This document shows positions 63,790 to 64,000 of a DNA stretch of 64,000 nucleotides, piece after piece (the first letter of the stretch is position 1; every line of letters starts with the position of its first letter). The translations under genes and the position numbers were made by a program. The stretch comes from Scylla paramamosain (lineage: Eukaryota > Arthropoda > Malacostraca > Decapoda > Portunidae), in assembly GCF_035594125.1 (NCBI RefSeq), contig NC_087168.1, positions 18,582,150-18,646,149 of the forward strand. Direction: 5' to 3'. The notes below the pieces were generated by a model. It did no database searches and was not told where the DNA came from. It worked only from the letters and a program-made list of their open reading frames with translations.

Positions 63790-64000
63790 GCTTACTATCT
63801 ATCTATCCATCTATCTACCTATTTATCTATCTATCAGTCTGCTTACATTTCTATCTATCTATCTAGGAATCAATCTACCTACCTACCTATCTATCTGTCT
63901 ATCTATCTATCTCTCAATCTCCCTACCCATCTATCTATCTATCAATCTATCTATCTACCTATGTACCTATCTACCTATCTATCTATTAATAAGTCTGCCT
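63790..64000. repeat. (TCTA)n tetranucleotide array, open at window end
   Basis: Over 200 bp of TCTA with variants CCTA and TCAA; it continues past the window. Confidence 0.92.

Larger units (their letters stand above)
61854..64000 (-). other. Upstream CadN intron, open at window end
   Basis: No further cadherin exon or signal peptide exon recognised. It holds poly-T at 62169-62190, a 25-bp minisatellite at 62908-63145, a poly-A at 63369-63387, a (CA)n at 63672-63716 and a (TCTA)n from 63790. Confidence 0.5.

Overview
The window looks like euchromatic DNA of an arthropod, most likely a decapod crustacean. The evidence is intron-rich genes with GT-AG introns, an arthropod-type neural cadherin, GC-rich exons in AT-rich introns, and extreme microsatellite density: long (GA)n, (GT)n, (TA)n and (TAG)n tracts every 1-2 kb, as described for shrimp and crab genomes. 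The decapod assignment is inference.

Two protein-coding genes are supported. (1) On the + strand at 6732-7733 is an intact, single-exon 333-residue reading frame for dynein regulatory complex protein 9 (DRC9/IQCG), a coiled-coil protein with a C-terminal IQ motif. Two RFX X-box-like palindromes lie about 0.55 kb upstream. (2) On the - strand, 24 exons between 61853 and 9505 join with consistent phase at every junction into 1931 codons plus stop. They encode the C-terminal part of an arthropod CadN-type classical cadherin: seven cadherin repeats, a membrane-proximal non-chordate cadherin region, EGF, LamG, EGF, LamG, EGF, one transmembrane helix and a short cytoplasmic tail. The 5' end lies beyond base 64000. 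The two genes converge, with stop codons about 1.8 kb apart.

Layout: 1-6.1 kb is intergenic and microsatellite-rich; 6.1-7.8 kb is IQCG with its putative promoter; 7.8-9.5 kb is the convergent intergenic stretch with a 190-bp (GA)n; 9.5-28.35 kb holds 23 cadherin exons; 28.35-61.72 kb is a single 33.4-kb intron; 61.725-61.853 kb is the most 5' exon in view; 61.85-64 kb is further upstream intron.

The giant intron holds the most unusual structure: a 6.6-kb AT-rich satellite (46.27-52.88 kb) with about 312-bp monomers of two types, arranged as a seven-monomer higher-order repeat of about 2.18 kb in the order BBABABA, present twice. The intron also carries many degenerate minisatellites, several copies of dispersed repeat families, LINE remnants and four perfect CRE octamers within 450 bp. 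In several places a long (TA)n tract has expanded inside one copy of a repeat whose sister copies keep only a short TATA seed.

I see no tRNA, rRNA, CRISPR or other prokaryotic-type feature. Most long reading frames outside the two genes are translations of simple repeats.
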